From Aquilaria yunnanensis (Eukaryota; Streptophyta; Magnoliopsida; Malvales; Thymelaeaceae), in contig CM077593.1 of the NCBI GenBank assembly GCA_039654915.1, positions 80,766,501 to 80,830,500 of the forward strand: a stretch of DNA of 64,000 nucleotides, read 5' to 3'. Below, one piece after another: positions 36,250 to 46,429 of this stretch (within the stretch, counting starts at the first letter, position 1; each line of letters opens with the position of its first letter). Below the pieces are notes generated by a model. The model saw only the letters and a list, made by a program, of their open reading frames with translations, was not told the origin of the DNA and did no database searches. The position numbers and the translations under genes were made by a program.

Positions 36250-37361
36250 TGTAGACATCAAAATTTTATTAGGTCAAAAAATAAAATAAACTTAATTTAA
36301 ATTGTCTAGCCTATCTTAAAATTGATGTCCAAAATTCAAAAGTTCATCAATTTTGGGAAACTACAAATTCAAGAATCCTAATTTTTTGGAGCCCAAAAGC
36401 ACGTAACAGAGGCCCCGAATGAAGACTCATTATGCTATCTTAGCCAAAATCTACTTTTGGTGAATTGGGTCTCAAAATCTAAAATGATTAAAGCCTATGA
36501 TTTACCTCAAATATTCTAGAACATTCTAAAATAGTCCATTAATTATCCTTTTAAATTAAATAAATTGGATAATTAATGAGAGATAATTATCATATTCATT
36601 TTCTCTTAAGAAAATACAATAAATAAATACATGATAATTGTCACATGTAGTTTTCTTGAACTAAACCACCTCCTTTCTATACCTATAAATAGGCCTATAA
36701 GGCCAAGGAAACAAAAAATTGGAGAAGAAGCAGAACCAGGGAGAAGAAAAATCTCTCTACAAAAAACTTTCTTCAACTCTTCAAGTCGATCAGACACAAA
36801 TTCCCAGTGAGAGGAGAAATCAAGTTCAAAAAAAATCAAATCCTAGTTTTGATACCAAATTCGAAGAATGCGGTGAGGAACACGAAGAATGCAAGACAAC
36901 ACTTCATCAAGTTCAAGTTTAGATCTAGTGGAAGCGGTGAGGAACGTGAAGAATGCGGGATAACTCTGCATCAAGTTCAAGTTCAAATCCGGCAGAAGTG
37001 GCAAGGAACATGAAGAATTCATTTCTATGCTGCGTCAAATCAAACTCCGAGGAAAGAGGCAAGAAAGCGGCGAATATTACTCGAAGCTCCCAAGTCCAAG
37101 GAGTACATCAAAAAATCTTAAACCAAAAGAAGCGGTAGGGACCTTGATTCGTGTTTGTGCAAAACAAATCCAGAGTCTGTATTCATAAAGAAGCCGTTTG
37201 TGTCTCCACTAAAAGCTAAAAGTGTTAATCAGAGGATTGTGTACGTGAGAAACACGCTAGAGAATCGATCTTCCAAAATCTCTGTTCTAAATTTTAATAT
37301 TGTAATTTGTGCTATAATTAATTTCAAAGTGTAATTTTTACATGCGAAATTTGTGTGTACA
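36250..37361 (+). repeat. 3' LTR of the Tat element
   Basis: 1112 bp, TGTAGACATC...GTGTGTACA. Contains the same TATA box (CCTATAAATAGG, near 36680) and the 64-bp tandem units (from about 36871) as the 5' LTR, with numerous substitutions. Followed by the GGTTC duplication at 37362-37366. Confidence 0.93.
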
Positions 37362-37418
37362 GGTTCAACTTCATCAACCCAAGGTTTTCGAATTTATGAG
37401 TTCTTCGCAAAATTGTGA
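37362..37418 (+). pseudogene. Decayed plant gene, 3' end, beyond the retrotransposon
   Basis: With the retrotransposon and one GGTTC removed, the hydrophobic frame ending at 24362 runs on without a break as STSSTQGFRIYEFFAKL and a TGA at 37416-37418. This continuity supports the view that the retrotransposon landed in the last coding segment of the gene begun at 23897. Confidence 0.6.
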
Positions 37419-38595
37419 TTCTGTTGATACCCATAAAAAACTTAAAACTAAAAAAAAAAATCATTTTAGTTAAATGGAAAAATGAAAGAAGAAAAAAAAA
37501 GCGTTGGGATTAACTATAACAGCCATTAGTCTTTCATGCTTTTTTTCATTTTCGATTAGTTTCCGTTTTCCGTTTTAAACTGCAGATCAATCTCCGTCCA
37601 TATTCCGGTAAAATTTTCTCATCAATTGAAGTTTTTGCCTCGGTTTCTTCTACCAAGATGTTTATTGCATAACTGAAAAGTTCAGGAGCTTGTTGTGTCA
37701 TTCTACCAAAATATGTGAAGAATTAGTTAACAGCAAGCCTAAGAAGGCAGGGAAGAGGTTCAAGAATCTGTTAACCATTAAACTTCATGTTTTTGTATAA
37801 ACTTTGACAGCATCTCACTCTTCTTACTTTTCTGATGCCCCTTTGGGTTCGTAAATACTGGATTTGATCAATTCTTGTATTGTTTACTCTAAAATATGTA
37901 TAATTGGTTTATTGTATGAAATTAAACCATTTTTACAGAATAGTAGTTGATTTTCTTAAGGAGGGTGAAGAATGTCTTACATGAAGTTTGAGCACCGAGG
38001 AAGAGGGCTTCTTGTCATAGGCGGAAAGGTACGTACTTTCTGCTTTCAGGACAGGGGGTTAATATTCATCTAGCAGTTCCTGTTTGCCTTGGTTTTGGTT
38101 GGGATATTTATTAATAGTTTTGTGATGAATTTCTGTTTAATCTTATTTTAAACTTATGGCCTGAGAAGTTTCTCTTACTGTTGATACAGTGACGGCACAT
38201 TTGAAGACACATTTAATTGAAGGAAAATGTAAAATGTTCAATATGAAGGAAAAATAAAATAAAAACTGAATCTTAGGTTTTCAGGGCCCATGAGAGAGTA
38301 TTCACAAACTTTTCTTTTTACGAGGAATCAGATACTATTACAGGGTTGAATTTGGACAGTTTGTCCTGAGAGAGGCCAAACTTGATGAAGAATTGCGAGG
38401 ATAAGCAGTCGCCTCGCCGCCATAGCTCCATCGTGGTGTTTGATGAAATCCCACTAATAGTCGCCCCAAACTCTGGTAATTTATTTCCATATCGGGATTT
38501 CTCTCCGGGAATTCGAGCTCAGATGGTAGAGCTGCACTTGATTGATCCAATCCATTCAATCGGCGAAGTAATTTGTGACAAATTGAGTTAATTTG
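37419..38595. other. Genic-looking region, structure unresolved
   Basis: 37500-38030 has splice-like signals (TTTTACAG|AATAG at 37938, GGAAAG|GTACGT at 38028) around a short plus-strand frame from ATG 37972 (MSYMKFEHRGRGLLVIGGK). 38285-38591 is GC-richer and open in several frames on both strands: plus 38382-38591, with FDEIPLIVAPNSGNLF, and minus-strand frames such as one starting MELWRRGDC near 38420. Joining the plus-strand exons meets a stop at once, so I cannot propose a model. It may be the remains of one gene in either direction. Confidence 0.35.
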
Positions 38596-39290
38596 TACCA
38601 CTGAATTAAATATCATGGGTACACAGTATGTGATATAAATATTTTTACATTTTATTATTTTACTGCATAGTATATCATAATATTTCACAGTATATTACAT
38701 ATCATATATTTTTTTATATTTTCTTATCAAAAAATTATAATATACCGTAAATACTGCATGTTACGTATTGTGGTATTTAATTTTTTGCCTCTATTTTTTT
38801 ATTTTACATTAAAATATCATAAATATATAAAATATTAAAATAAAAATAATACACATATCGTAAAATAAACATTTTCTTTTAATTTTTTTTGTTACTTTTC
38901 TTAATTAATATAAAAAATTAATGGATGATATTATTTATATTTATAGTATATGCAAAGTATATGAATGGTATTATTTATATTTATAGTACATCAATAAATT
39001 AGCTTTTTGTAATATTATTTATTTTGCTCCATATATAATCTTTTTTATGTTTTTTATATTAAAAAAATATCTTCCATCATATATATTTTATTTATATTTG
39101 ACAAATTATAATGAGAAAAATTAAAATACATATAAAATATGTAAAAATAAATTATTAAACAAATTATGTTATCTAAAAATAATATTATAACATTCATTTT
39201 TTGTGATAACGGTAATATTATGCGGTACGGTATACAATGTGGTATACCTTAAAATTTCAAGGTGCGGTTAATAGTATTTAACACCTTGCT
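38596..39290. mobile_element. AT-rich DNA element, related to 46010-46420
   Basis: Very AT-rich, non-coding; the recurring words are GTATA, ATATTTCACAG, GTGGTATTTAA and GCGGTACGGTATAC. The ends (GAATTAAATATCATGG left; reverse complement of the right TTAAATACTATTAACC) are weakly similar. Similar vocabulary at 46010-46420 (GCGGTATTTAATTCC) suggests one transposon family. No target duplication identified. Confidence 0.45.
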
Positions 39291-39438
39291 GTGTACTCCC
39301 TCGATCTGTAATCCCCAAATGAAACGATTTGAACCAGAAGAACAACAAATGAAAACCAAAACCCGACTGGGCCAAAGTGGCTCATCACCATGGGAGAGAG
39401 CAATTAGCAAAAAAGGATCTGGGAACAATCTCATTGGC

Positions 39439-39850
39439 CAGTGGCGGAACTAGGATTTTCGGTTCGGGGGGGCTAGCCCGGAGGAGAGTCGACTAAACCT
39501 GGAGGAGAGGGACGGCATCGTGGCGAGGTAAAGCTGGAGATTGGGAGTAATTCGTACTAATTCAAAGATTAGGGTGCAACTCGTACAGGTTGAAAAATTT
39601 GAAGGACTAATAGTGCATTTGGGCCATGTTAGAATATGTGTTTAAGACTAGAGGGAATAATTACTCATTTGGTCACTACTTTATTTAGCGCCTACCTTAC
39701 TGCCCCCCCATCTTCATATTCTTTCAATATTTCCGGGGGGCAAAAATACATTTCTAGTCCCTAATTTCTCTTAAATTAACCAATTAAGTAACTGTATTTC
39801 AATTTTTTCAAAATTTTCAGGGGGGCCGCTCCTACGTAGGTCCGCCCCTG
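39439..39850. mobile_element. hAT MITE (412 bp) with 8-bp target duplication
   Basis: Starts CAGTGGCGGAACTAGGATTT; the reverse complement of the right end is CAGGGGCGGACCTACGTAGG, the classic CAGxGGCGGA terminus of plant hAT elements. A perfect 8-bp duplication TCATTGGC flanks it (39431-39438 and 39851-39858). No transposase is encoded. It interrupts a short frame (39262-39453) of unknown meaning. Confidence 0.92.
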
Positions 39851-39858
39851 TCATTGGC

Positions 39859-40480
39859 GCGATTCTAGTGGTTGTGGCTCACCACCGCAGAGGTGTCTTC
39901 GCCTCGTCCTGCTGTGCTTAGGCAGAGTGCAAAAGTGCATGGTGTTGTCTGGTGTCTTTATCCTTATGGGCTCTATTCTTTGCTTCGCTATAGCCGTCTA
40001 AAGGAAGAGGAACTAAAAGGAAAAAACCACGACAATGGGGCTCAAGGCAGCTACTGTTGCGGAAGCCGTGGTGGCGATTTAGTTGGACCAGGAGGTCGAG
40101 TTGGAGGAAAAGGTGAAGAGAGTGCAGGGAATGGTGGCGGCTATCAAGGAGGAGAAGGTGGTTTTTAGGATTAGGGGAGAATGGTTAAGTTGGAAGGGAT
40201 GAGAGAGAGTGTGTGTGTGTGTCAGATTTATAGATTAAGGGTGCTTTTAGTGGAAGAAAGAAACTATGGGGACTAAAATTGGCATTTCTTTGGAGATTCG
40301 ATTAAACTTAACCATGAAATTTATAGAAAGATTAAGATTAGGACAAAAAATTGGAGGTTAAAAACTTTAAAAGGATAAAATGAAGGTTAGGGACCCTGTT
40401 TAGGATAATATAAAAAAGTTAGTGATCACAAATGAATTTTACACATGTACAAAGTCATATTACATTAACTATATTTATAA
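39859..40480. other. Low-complexity G-rich/AG-rich stretch, no supported gene
   Basis: 39870-40170 has a 98-codon plus-strand frame whose C-terminal third is Gly/Glu-rich because of repeated GGAGG-type codons; I do not consider it a gene. (GT)n at 40210-40222. 40230-40440 is TE-like (GGGACCCTGTTTAGG). Confidence 0.3.
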
Positions 40481-40499
40481 TCTTTTTTCATCCCTGGTA

Positions 40500-40895
40500 C
40501 ATGTGGTTTAATTTAACCTACATGTTACCCCTCTATTTATTTATTGTGCCTAATAACAACTTTTGAAACTATAGATTAAACTATTTGATAACCATGTTTA
40601 AGTTATTTCAAAAAATTTTATATATTTTTTCATAGCTAATCAATCTTTAAAAAATAGTGATGTGCATTTACTAGAAGGAAAATGTATTTACAGAAAGAAA
40701 ATTGATAATTAAAATTTTTATTTATTATAAAAAAATATTAGAGAAGCCGATATTACTGAAAAATTATTATTGTACAGTTTAAATTACAGTTTCAGAAGTT
40801 GTTATTGGAGAGTATAAAAGCACCACGGGGTAAAGTGTAGGTTTTTAAAAATAAATGGGACAAACTGTAGGTTAAGGTAAACTTTAAAAAGCTTG
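40500..40895. mobile_element. Inverted-repeat MITE (about 0.4 kb)
   Basis: TTTAACCTACATGTTACCCC and TAATAACAACTTTTGAAACT on the left pair with the right end read in reverse (TTAACCTACAGTTTGTCCC, CAATAACAACTTCTGAAACT). A relative lies at 23600-23755. Non-coding. Confidence 0.65.
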
Positions 40896-40966
40896 CCTTG
40901 ATTTTCTTTGCTCTAAATGAAGCTTTTTGGTGGATCCTTCTAGGTTTTATAACTCAATTTTGCAAA

Positions 40967-42165
40967 TAGGTAAAATTCACTATGAGTCACTTAGCTTATT
41001 TTTTTGTCCAAAACGGGTATCTGAGTTTCAAGTAATAAGTTGCACATCCTAATTGGGTACTTTCATTTAATTTCATGGTTAAATCTGACATAAAATGCTA
41101 ATGTGGCATTAGTTAATTCTAAAATAAATATTAAAGTAACTGTCTAAGCCTTTTTGCTCTTGCCATCAACAATTTTAGATCATTAAACTTGTAAATATAT
41201 TAGTTATACTCTTAATCTCCTAATCCACCCTTAGAAACCAAATCGTCGATGGGAATTTGGTATGTCACTGCCTCCACCCAGATCTACCTACTACCACCTC
41301 CTGAACTTGATCTTTGAGGAAGATCTAATTACAAGAACTGCAAAGGTAGGGGCGGACTAAATTAGCAATCTTCCAAATGCTGTTAAATCTCTTCGTTGTT
41401 TGAGAACGCAGACAGACACCAAGCACTTGCTGCCCATCTCCTTCATTTGAACTTCCTTCTAGTATTTCAAGTCGAAAACCACTGACTCCATTTCCTAAAA
41501 AATGGATCTCTCCCCCTTGTCTCTGGTCAAGATTCGGCTAGGGTTATCGTGTGACTGCTACCCAAGCACCTAGTGGAGAAGACAAAGGCGAAGATTAGGG
41601 CTGGGATCATGATAATGGCCAAAAATTCAAGGATGAACTCCAGAGGGGACAAATCGACATTCCTCGGTGAATGTGGGAATGATGGAGGGATGTAATTTTC
41701 GAAGGTTCCGACTGGGAATATTTGCTAGGAAAAAGTGAAAAGAGGTAGAGGTAGAAGTGACGGATCAGCTAGAGAGAGAATTGGTGTGAGGGCGAAGAAT
41801 AGTGGTGGAAGTAGAGGTGGCAATGAGCAGGGGATGGAGAGCACGGGTGCAGTAGTGAAGAGCAGAGGAACTGGGGAACAAAGGAGGTTTGTTATATTAG
41901 GAATGTAAACAATAGATTTAAAATATTAAAGTTTAGAATTGTTGACAGAAAAAGTTAATAGATTACAAAGGTTATTTTATGATTTTTTTTAAAATTTTTT
42001 TATACCACATCAACATTTCCATTATTGTTTAACATTGAAATTGACAAAAAGCAACTGATCGGGATGAGCAATAAAAAGAAAGGTACTTCATTAGGATAAT
42101 TTGAAGGTCAAGTACCCGTTTAAGATAAAAAAAAATAAGCTAGGTGACCCCGATAGATTTTACCC
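40967..42165. mobile_element. Mutator-like element, non-autonomous, 9-bp target duplication
   Basis: Left terminus TAGGTAAAATTCACTATGAG and the reverse complement of the right terminus GGGTAAAATCTATCGGGGTC begin inverted repeats that continue as TCACTTAGCTTATTTTTTTG / TCACCTAGCTTATTTTTTTT and ACGGGTA. The 9-bp duplication TTTTGCAAA (40958-40966 and 42166-42174) is perfect, the length typical of Mutator transposases. The interior (41220-41880) is GC-richer and could be captured host sequence, but I recognise no gene in it. Confidence 0.88.
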
Positions 42166-42292
42166 TTTTGCAAACCCTCTTCTTTTTCTTTAGGGAAGGA
42201 TTCAAGTAGCCAAAAAGCTCCTAAAACCAAGCGAATTAAGGTAGAAAATGAAATAAACCAATTTGTATCCCGTATATATATAGATACAAAAT

Positions 42293-43715
42293 GGGTAAAT
42301 TCCTCCAAGGGTTTCTTAGCTTATTTTTTTGTCCTAAACCAGTGCCCTACCTTAAGATTGTCCTATTGAAGTATCATACCTCATCATGCGCGTTCCAATT
42401 ATGTATTTTTTGCCTATTTCACTGGCAAAACTGACAAAAATTGATGAAGTCTCTTATTTGTAGCCCAATTAGCAAAGAATGATGCTGATGTGGATCACAT
42501 CTGTCATTGACATCTATGATGTGAAATTAATTAAGACTAAAATAATCATAAAATTAACAATTCAAGTCCTCTAACTGTTTCAATTAATAATTTTAAATCT
42601 AAACTTCTAAATTTACTATATATACTCCTAAACCCTTCTGAAGAATAAGAGACAACTTCTAAACCTAAACTTTTCAATTCTAATCAAATGAGCAACTCAA
42701 CCACCAAACAAAATCAAATGAATGAATGAATCAGATGAAAAATGGCGAAATCAAATGAACTAGAAACAATGATTAAATCAAATGAACAAAGTGAAAGGAC
42801 CATCATTAGCGTTTCAAATCTGACAAAGACCATCAACGGCGATTCAAAGTGGCTCTCCTAGAAGCATCATCAGCAACTCAAATCATCACCCTCCCAGATC
42901 GTCGCCTTGTCATCTGCGAATCCCTAAACCACCAGCCCGAATTATCACCTTGTCATTGGCGACCCATGGCCACCAACCTGATTGGACAGCATGTAGACTG
43001 GAGATCTTATAGTGATAGCAATATTTGTGGTGACGAAGTTGGAGATCTCATGGTAATAGCATCATTTTTAACGATTTCATCCTCGCCTTTTGCTTTAATT
43101 GTAGAAGGCAGCGTTGTTTCTGACAATTTCGTACTCACCTTCGATTTTGATTTTGCCTTGCTTTTCGCCTCCATTTTTTATTTTGCCTCTCATCTTGATT
43201 TCATCTTCGCCTTCTATTTTGGTTTGCCTTGTCTCTCGTTTTCACCTTTGCCACAGTTAAACGATTCCAAATCCAATGAGTGGAGATTTTTGAAGCAATC
43301 AGCTCTAGCAACAATGGAGTTCATGGTCAGAGTGGTGCTAGCACAATGCTTGGTGGAGGAGCAAAGGTAGACAGTGGTAGTGGGCGTTTTATTGTGGGTC
43401 AGGACATGGAGACAAGACCTAGAGAAACTCGAATGGTGGAGAAATGATTGGGGGGCTTAAAATAATAGATGCCTAAGTATAAAGGTTAAAATTAGTTATT
43501 GAAAAATTTGGGGACTAAATTTGTTATTTTACATGTTATTTAGTATTAAATAATGCCAAATTAGCATTTTTCATCCAATTTAAAGGTGAAATTGATGAAT
43601 ATGACTCAATTAGGACATGCAATATTAGATATGGGACTTCAATAGGACAACCTTAAGTTAGGGTACTTGTTTGAGACAAAAAAATAAGTTAAGAAACCTC
43701 TGGAGGAATTTACCC
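42293..43715. mobile_element. Second Mutator-like element of the same family
   Basis: Termini GGGTAAATTCCTCCAAGGG and (right, reversed) GGGTAAATTCCTCCAGAGG, followed by TTTCTTAGCTTATTTTTTTG, are relatives of the neighbouring element's ends. Inverted similarity extends about 100 bases (CCTAACTTAAGGTTGTCC). No matching 9-bp flank was found. Interior contains a 173-codon frame (42849-43370) of Phe/Ser-rich composition due to CT-rich low-complexity DNA; I do not call it a gene. Confidence 0.8.
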
Positions 43716-43809
43716 TATTATTAGCTCTTAAAAAAATATACGAAGTAATGTGAAAGTTACTTGTTGCATGAAGTGGGTGCTATAATATTTTGTCTCATGA
43801 TTCCTCAAT

Positions 43810-45338
43810 GATTTTCAACACCTAATTTGTAGATCAAATAAGACTTAGATGTTCTTTCATATGCCGAATTGATTTAAAGACACAACTCATGTTTCGCCAT
43901 ATTTCACTATTAATAATTTGAAGTACTCTATATAATGGTTTATAAATTTGACAAACTCTTTCAACTTGATCATAAAAGGAGTCAGTCAAGACTAAAGTCT
44001 TCACATACCTTCCAATTGGAGTTCTACTTAATTGGTAAATATTCCATTGATTTGATGTAAAAAATTCTTTTAATCTCACCATTTTCTTCAACAAGCAATC
44101 AGGTGCAATGTAATTCATAATAAATCTAGTGGCATCAAGGTGAATGATATCACCTTTGCAAAATGTTCTCATTTGTGATAGGAGCCAACCATGGTTGTAT
44201 ATAAAATTTGTAAATTTCTTTCATCCTCAATAACTTTTTTTCACAAAATATTTCCTTATAATTGCTTCAAACACCATATCAATACAGTGTACTACACATC
44301 GGATCTAGTGCAAATTTTATTTTTCATCAATTTTTTACCAGCTTTTATATATGCACTCTTGTTGTCTATTACCACTTGCATAACATTTTCTTTGCCAACT
44401 TCCTTAACAACCTCCTTCATTAATCTATAAATATATTTGTGATCTTTAATTCTATCAAGAGCTTAAATAGGCCTAAAAAATATAGTACTTCCATTAGTGT
44501 ATACCACTTTTTTTTTTTCATATCCTTCACATTATGTCTGCATCTCAACAACCTACATGACAAGATATTTTGTTCTGATTTCATGAGATGATGAGGGTAA
44601 AACTCCATTTCTAGCCACTTGAATTCCTGTCATCACATTTTTAAAATGATGTGACTTTGCTTGTTCTACTGGTACATTATCATATATAAAAAATTTGGCA
44701 ATCATACAACCCATGCCTTCATTTGATGACTTCCTCTTCAAATATTTTCAATACTTTTCTACTTGGCACCTGCAGATTTGTAATGAAAGGAAACTGGTGA
44801 AGCATGAGTTGATAATCTTTTAACACTTTAACTGCATTTGAACATAGAAGAAATTTTAGAGCTTTGATTACTACTGCTTCTAAGACCATTTTGATACCTT
44901 ATATTTTGCTTTGTTTTCTATACACATCTCTTTAATTCATAAACTAGTTGCCTGTATGCTACTCTTTCATTATATGGAATATCATTATGATATAAAATCA
45001 TCATCATCGTCACTATCATCATTTTTTATGTCAACTGATCTTCACGCTATAACACCTAATCTTAACTTTACTCTAAAGTTTTTCATTTGTTGGGCTTTTG
45101 TCATTTTATTGCTAGCATGCTGAGCTAAAACAGCTCTCATTTCTTCTTTAACCTTTGGTGGGACTTGCTCATATGGTTTACAACTTCTAGATGCATCAAC
45201 ATCAGCTAAATATCTCTTCAAACGTGTAATTCCACCGCCTTTCATGATATATCTGCAATATTTGCAAATAGTGTTATTTATTGTGCCAGGAATAGGATCT
45301 CCATGATCCCACTAAGTATCTTTTGATCCTCTTGGCAT
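43810..45338 (-). pseudogene. hAT-family transposase (BED zinc finger + DUF659), broken
   Basis: Transposase gene remnant reading leftwards from an ATG at 45338 (MPRGSKD). An in-frame TAG follows after eight codons, then a BED-type zinc finger with CKYC and GGGITRLKRYLA (45180-45270), in which the usual His of LKxHLA is Tyr. Then come a charged linker (45042-45180), the block GCMIAKFFIYDNVPVEQAKS (about 44700), damaged DUF659 and RNase H-like parts (44200-44600), and MRTFCKGDIIHLDATRF near 44172 onward, close to the C-terminal part. At least five stops or frame changes. No terminal repeats could be assigned. Family level is secure; the gene cannot function. Confidence 0.8.
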
Positions 45339-46010
45339 TGTATAATATGCATAAAAAATTGCTACAAATTAAACAACAATTTGAACTTTAATTGAGAAAA
45401 GGATGCAAAAGAGAGGATAAAAAAAGAAATAAAGAAATGTGCCAAAATTAAAGTCTCTACATACCATCAAACTTAAGAATGAATATTTTATTTCAAGTTA
45501 AGTAAGATTGTTGGATTATCAAATAACAAGCTCCAAATATCAAAGAAATCAAAATTTTTATTTGCTAAGGTGGATGTATTGAGACTTGAGAGACTTTAAT
45601 GAAATATGGATTGTGTTCGGATTGTTTGACTCTCTAGTTTTTTTATTTTGCAAATAAAGAAGGAACCAAACAAAAGTAAAAAGAAACAAATAAAGTAAAC
45701 ATGTGATATACTGAAAAGTATTATAAATGTAATGAAAAAAACAAAAAAAATATAGCAAAGAAAAGGTAGAAGGGAAATAAAGTTTCTGGTCAAACTGAAA
45801 AGGCAAGAAAAAGTAACTCAAATTAATAAAAAAAAAAAGGTGAAGAGATAAAGAAATGAAAGAAAATGCAACAGCTACTACCCTGCAATCAAATATTTTC
45901 TCACATGGCCTTAATTATTTCAAGCTACTACCACCACATAAAGTTTTATGTTGACCAAGAAAGGTAATCAAAAAATAAAAATAAATATTTATGTTATAAT
46001 TTGTGTATTA
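45339..46010. other. AT-rich flank of the hAT transposase pseudogene
   Basis: No ORF beyond poly-Phe/Tyr artefacts of A/T-rich DNA. Probably the 5' part of the hAT element. Confidence 0.35.
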
Positions 46011-46140
46011 ATTGTATTTTATTATTTTATATATTTATGATATTTTGATGTAAAATAAACAAAAACATGTCCCACACGTCCTACAAAAAATAAAATACCA
46101 CTGTACGTATCTTATAGTATATGTGGTATATTGTAGTTTC

Positions 46141-46360
46141 TTGACAATGTGTGTAAAAAGTGCACAATATGCAAAAAATATATAGTATACCATAATATTT
46201 CATGTGATAAAAGTACATAGTATGTGTATAAAATAATATTTCACGTGATAAAAATATACAGTAATATTCATCATATTTTTTTTGGCAATATGTGTATAAA
46301 AAGTGCACGGTATGCAAAAAATACATAGCATACTGTAATATTTCACGCAATAAAATGAAA
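46141..46360. repeat. Direct repeat, two ~75-bp copies 141 bp apart
   Basis: TTGACAATGTGTGTAAAAAG...GTGCACAATATGC at 46141 recurs as TTGGCAATATGTGTATAAAA...GTGCACGGTATGC at 46282, both leading into ATACATAG...AATATTTCA. It lies at the upstream side of the hAT transposase pseudogene and may be subterminal repeats of that element (ending near GGCGGTATTTAATTCC, 46400). Confidence 0.6.
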
Positions 46361-46429
46361 AAATACAAAAATATTGATACCGCGAGGTATTCGGCGGTAT
46401 TTAATTCCATGACTATATCCATGTCAAGC

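Larger units (their letters stand above)
24363..37361 (+). mobile_element. Ty3-gypsy LTR retrotransposon, Tat lineage, decayed
   Basis: 13.0-kb element bounded by two TG...CA LTRs and a perfect 5-bp target duplication GGTTC (24358-24362 and 37362-37366). Order: 5' LTR, primer-binding region, gag, protease, RT, RNase H, a second RNase H-like domain, integrase (the Ty3-gypsy order), a 60-bp tandem repeat, a long antisense plant-mobile-domain ORF, purine tract, 3' LTR. The dual RNase H, large size and antisense ORF point to the Tat group (Ogre/Retand/Grande relatives). Many stops and frameshifts in all frames, and LTRs that differ at roughly one base in eleven over the first 180 bases by eye, indicate an old copy that cannot move by itself. 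Confidence 0.93.

Noticed and set aside
39872..40168. 98-codon frame with Gly-rich end
   Set aside because: Gly/Glu run follows from GGAGG-type low complexity; no support from neighbours.
42849..43370. 173-codon frame with many Phe and Ser
   Set aside because: Made by CT-rich low-complexity DNA inside a Mutator-like element.
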